From the NCBI GenBank assembly GCA_040218145.1, contig JAVJQK010000028.1, forward strand, positions 19,781 to 83,780: DNA of 64,000 bases, read 5' to 3'. The notes below the pieces were generated by a model. It did no database searches, was not told the DNA's origin, and saw nothing but the letters and a program-made list of their open reading frames with translations. The position numbers and the translations under genes are program-made. Positions 61,874 to 64,000 of this stretch are shown piece after piece; the stretch's first letter is position 1; each line of letters starts with the position of its first letter. The DNA is from Sandaracinaceae bacterium. Its GTDB lineage: Bacteria; Myxococcota_A; Polyangia; Polyangiales; Sandaracinaceae.

Positions 61874-62824
61874 ATGCGCGCCATCTTCTTCGGAACTCCG
61901 CAGCTCGCCGTGCCGAGCCTCGAGGCCGTGCACGACGTCGCCGAGATCGTGCAGGTGATCTGTCAGCCGGACCGCCCGGCGGGGCGCGGCATGAAGCTCC
62001 GGCCGCCGCCCGTGAAGGAGCGCGCGCTCGCGCTGGGGCTCGAGGTGACGCAGCCCAAGAAGGTCCGCACCGCCGAGTTCGCGGCGTCCCTCCGCGCGCT
62101 GGAGGCGGACGTGGCGGTGGTGATCGCGTACGGGCGAATCCTGCCCCAGGCGGTGCTCGACGCGCCGCGGCGTGGGTGTGTCAACGTGCACGCCTCGTTG
62201 CTGCCGAAGCTGCGCGGCGCCGGCCCGATCAACCGAGCCATCGTCGAGGGGCACGCGGAGACCGGCGTCTGCCTGATGCAGATGGACGCGGGCATGGACA
62301 CCGGCCCGGTGATCACGTGCGCGGCGACGCCGATCGGAGTCGACGAGAACGCGGCCGAGCTCGGCACGCGGCTCGCCGACATGGGCGCGGAGCTCCTGCG
62401 CGCGCATCTCGCGGAGTGGGTCGACGGCTCCCTCGAGGTTACTCCTCAGGACCACGACGCCGCGACCCTCGCCCCGCTGCTGAAGAAGGAAGACGGCCGC
62501 ATCGACTGGAGCCTGCCCGCCCAGCGCGTGCACGACCTCGTGCGCGGCATGTTCCCCTGGCCGGGCGCGTTCACCACGATCGACGGCGAGGTGCTCAAGG
62601 TGCACCGGACGCGTCTGCACGACGCCTCCGGGCAGCTCGGCGCGCCTGGCCAGGTGCTTTCGGGGAACGGGCTCGCCGGAGACGGCCTCGTGGTCGCGTG
62701 CGGTCAGGGCGCGGTGGCGGTGGAGCGCCTTCAGCTCCAGGGGAAGAAGAAGCTCGACGCGAGAGATTTCCTGGCCGGCCGGCCCATCGCGCCCGGCGCC
62801 TTGCTCGGAGAGAAGACGACGTGA
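61874..62824 (+). CDS. fmt: Methionyl-tRNA formyltransferase
   Basis: The 316-residue enzyme formylates initiator Met-tRNA. It has FFGTPQLAVPSL, the catalytic segment NVHASLLPKLRGAGPIN, MDAGMDTGP and a C-terminal OB-like domain (GEVLKVHRTRL). A gap of 41 bases separates it from def upstream. Its stop overlaps the next start by four bases (GTGA). Size and motifs are those of the bacterial enzyme. Confidence 0.96.
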   Translation: MRAIFFGTPQLAVPSLEAVHDVAEIVQVICQPDRPAGRGMKLRPPPVKERALALGLEVTQPKKVRTAEFAASLRALEADVAVVIAYGRILPQAVLDAPRRGCVNVHASLLPKLRGAGPINRAIVEGHAETGVCLMQMDAGMDTGPVITCAATPIGVDENAAELGTRLADMGAELLRAHLAEWVDGSLEVTPQDHDAATLAPLLKKEDGRIDWSLPAQRVHDLVRGMFPWPGAFTTIDGEVLKVHRTRLHDASGQLGAPGQVLSGNGLAGDGLVVACGQGAVAVERLQLQGKKKLDARDFLAGRPIAPGALLGEKTT

Positions 62825-63393
62825 AGATCTATACCAAGACTGGCGACTCCGGTGAGACCGGCCTCTTCGGCGGGACCCGCATCTCCAAGGCCTCCGATCG
62901 GGTCGAGTCCTACGGTGAGGTCGACGAGCTGAACAGCGTGATCGGGCTCGCGCGGATGAACCCCATCGACGACGAGCGGGACGCGCTGCTCCGGACGATC
63001 CAGTCGGAGCTGTTCAACGTGGGCGCGGAGCTCGCGGCGCGGCCGGGCAAGGACGTCGGCATCCCGAAGGTCGACGAGCCGCAGGTGCAGACCCTCGAGC
63101 GCGCGATCGACACGGCGGAGGAGGAGCTCGAGCCGCTCGCGTTCTTCATCCTGCCCGGCGGCTCGCCCGCGGCTTCGCACCTTCATCACGCGCGCACCGT
63201 CTGCCGTCGCGCGGAGCGCCGCGTCGTCTCCCTCGCGCAGCAGGACGAGGTCCGCCCGGCGCTCATCCGCTACCTCAACCGGCTCAGCGATCTGCTCTTC
63301 GTGCTCGCCCGTCTGGCGAACCATCGCGCGGGTGTGGCGGACGTGCCCTGGAAAGGCCGCGATAAGAAGGCCGGCGGGTCTGGAGACTCTTGA
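62821..63393 (+). CDS. Cob(I)alamin adenosyltransferase, PduO type
   Basis: The 190-residue enzyme matches the PduO/MMAB type: the ATP-binding N-terminus KIYTKTGDSGETGLFGG, SYGEVDELNSVIG, HHARTVCRRAERRVV and RYLNRLSDLLFVLAR. It adenosylates reduced cobalamin. GTG 62821 overlaps the fmt stop (GTGA). No other cobalamin gene is in the window, which is common for this type. Its stop codon overlaps the -35 of the 6S RNA promoter. Confidence 0.95.
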   Translation: MKIYTKTGDSGETGLFGGTRISKASDRVESYGEVDELNSVIGLARMNPIDDERDALLRTIQSELFNVGAELAARPGKDVGIPKVDEPQVQTLERAIDTAEEELEPLAFFILPGGSPAASHLHHARTVCRRAERRVVSLAQQDEVRPALIRYLNRLSDLLFVLARLANHRAGVADVPWKGRDKKAGGSGDS

Positions 63394-63417
63394 CCGACCT
63401 CGCGCGCGCCGTACACT
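63390..63417 (+). promoter_or_regulatory. Sigma-70-type promoter of the 6S RNA gene
   Basis: TTGACC (63390-63395), a 16-base spacer and TACACT (63412-63417). The -35 overlaps the stop codon of the adenosyltransferase gene. Transcription should start near 63424. Confidence 0.7.
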
Positions 63418-63420
63418 GAA

Positions 63421-63621
63421 CATCGTTCCTCTGTCGGGACTCGCGACGGTTCTGTGAAATGAATCCCTTACAAGCCTTTGTCACTCGGGGGTCATCCTCG
63501 GCCGTGGTGAGCCGGCCCAGCAAGCATCTCTGGGAAGCCTGAAGCGACCGACACCAGCCCCCACCTACTGAGGGACCGGGGTTCTTCCGCACAACCTACG
63601 ACCACGACGGTACGAACTATG
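63421..63621 (+). ncRNA. ssrS: 6S RNA
   Basis: The region has no convincing open frame and carries the blocks of proteobacterial 6S RNA in order: GTGGTGAGC (63511-63519), GGGAAGCCTGAAGCGACCGACACC (63531-63554 read as one block of conserved strands), CCCACCTACTGAGG and CCGGGGTTC. E. coli 6S shows GGTGAGC, GAAGCCTTAAAACTGCGACGACAC, CACCTTGAA and AAGGGTTC at the same places. The ends can close a stem (CATCGTTC at 63421-63428 with GAACTATG at 63614-63621, one mismatch). It has its own sigma-70-type promoter and a strong terminator. 6S RNA mimics an open promoter and inhibits RNA polymerase in stationary phase. Exact ends are estimated. Confidence 0.82.
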
Positions 63622-63663
63622 AGCCGGGGCGCCCATGAGGCTCCCCGGCTCGCCTTATTTTTT
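63621..63663 (+). terminator. Intrinsic terminator of the 6S RNA gene
   Basis: Arms GAGCCGGGG (63621-63629) and CCCCGGCTC (63643-63651) form a 9-bp stem followed by GCCTTATTTTTT. The T-run leads directly into the repeat element. Confidence 0.85.
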
Positions 63664-63820
63664 GGAGGGCCTGAACGCAGGCCCTCCCCCCATTGGGCGA
63701 AGCGCCAATGGGGCCCCCCTCCCGACTACGGCTGCGCTCGCTTCGCTCGCGCCGCCGACCCCAGCGCGGGGCGCTGGGTCCCCTGCGGCTCGCGCTTTCG
63801 CTTCGCGAAAGCTGGCCGCC
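63664..63820. repeat. Composite palindromic repeat, inverted copy
   Basis: This is the reverse complement of the unit at 165-750: GGAGGGCCTG/CAGGCCCTCC palindrome, a second hairpin CCCCATTGG-GCGAAGCG-CCAATGGGG, then CCCGACTACG, GCGCTGGGG-type hairpin, CGCTTTCGCTTCGCGAAAGC and GGCCGCC. The second hairpin differs from the left-end copies at paired positions (ATGGG/CCCAT versus ATTGG/CCAAT), so pairing is preserved. Confidence 0.85.
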
Positions 63821-64000
63821 TGCGCTCGCTCCTCGCTGCGCGCGTCGTCGCTTCGCTGCGCTCGCTCCTCGCTCCGCGCGTCGTCGCTTCGCTGCGCTCG
63901 CTCCTCGCTGCGCGCGTCGTCGCTTCGCTGCGCTCGCTCCTCGCTGCGCGCGTCGTCGCTTCGCTGCGCTCGCTCCTCGCTGCGCGCGTCGTCGCTTCGC
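63821..64000. repeat. Five tandem 36-bp units at the window end
   Basis: The unit begins TGCGCTCGCTCCTCGCTGCG and ends CGTCGTCGCTTCGC. Five copies run without spacers from 63821 to the last base; the second has one substitution (CTCC for CTGC). The array probably continues beyond the window. Confidence 0.9.

Noticed and set aside
63284..63592. 102-codon minus-strand frame within the 6S RNA region
   Set aside because: The 6S RNA blocks, promoter and terminator on the plus strand explain the region better.
63821..64000. 36-bp repeats as a CRISPR array
   Set aside because: The units are directly adjacent with no unique spacers, no cas genes are visible, and the unit shares words with the local palindromic repeat.

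Overview
The window is about 70% GC, GTG starts are common and genes are densely packed. It carries Hanks-type Ser/Thr kinases, FHA proteins, VIT/vWA proteins, DUF4388-like domains, Cys-rich secreted proteases and C-terminal tails of the MYXO-CTERM type (Gly/Ser-Cys stretch, one membrane helix, Arg-rich end). Together these point to a myxobacterium (Myxococcota), most likely from the Polyangiales/Sandaracinus side. This is inferred from gene content, not from a database match.

Layout. 1-750: a possible insertion-sequence remnant, then a composite repeat array containing tandem terminators. 752-8776: a seven-bladed lectin, an ECF sigma factor with a giant fused anti-sigma/VIT/vWA/TPR partner, and a low-complexity Ala/Asp/Pro-rich protein. 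8994-12865: an FHA protein convergent with a kinase, a glutathione transferase and a CBM9-like lipoprotein. 12862-20330: a probable lipid-biosynthesis locus (thioesterase, two acyl carrier proteins, fatty-acyl-AMP ligase; divergently a ketosynthase plus a ketosynthase-like partner; then an alpha-oxoamine synthase). 20296-27645: small regulatory, lipoprotein and membrane genes, including a NosL-like protein. 27651-31105: a five-gene MlaE/LolD/FtsX-like lipid-export operon. 31166-37898: an HD-GYP/receiver regulator and a giant kinase-ATPase-TPR protein. 38125-41841: a tandem pair of secreted trypsin-like proteases. 41923-45230: an FlhB-like protein without its autocleavage site, and priA. 45357-49203: a secreted matrixin-like protease and a CAP protein with sigma-54-like promoters. 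49213-53200: an FHA-type sigma-54 activator and another kinase. 53258-63393: mostly housekeeping genes (aminotransferase, cbs, tsaD, def, fmt, cobalamin adenosyltransferase) with an exported superoxide-reductase-like protein and a pseudo-receiver/J-like protein. 63390-63663: a convincing 6S RNA gene with its own promoter and terminator. The composite repeat then returns in inverted orientation, and five exact 36-bp tandem units close the window.

Cross-cutting observations. Many monocistronic or first-in-operon genes carry a TANNNT hexamer ending only 6-7 bases before the start codon. That spacing places transcription initiation at or next to the start codon, so leaderless mRNA appears to be a common mode here, and it was used to choose several starts. 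Genes inside operons instead show ATGA/GTGA overlaps. The signalling genes (three kinases, three FHA proteins, ECF sigma, sigma-54 activator, cyclic-di-GMP-type HD protein) and the exported Cys-rich proteins fit a social, predatory lifestyle.
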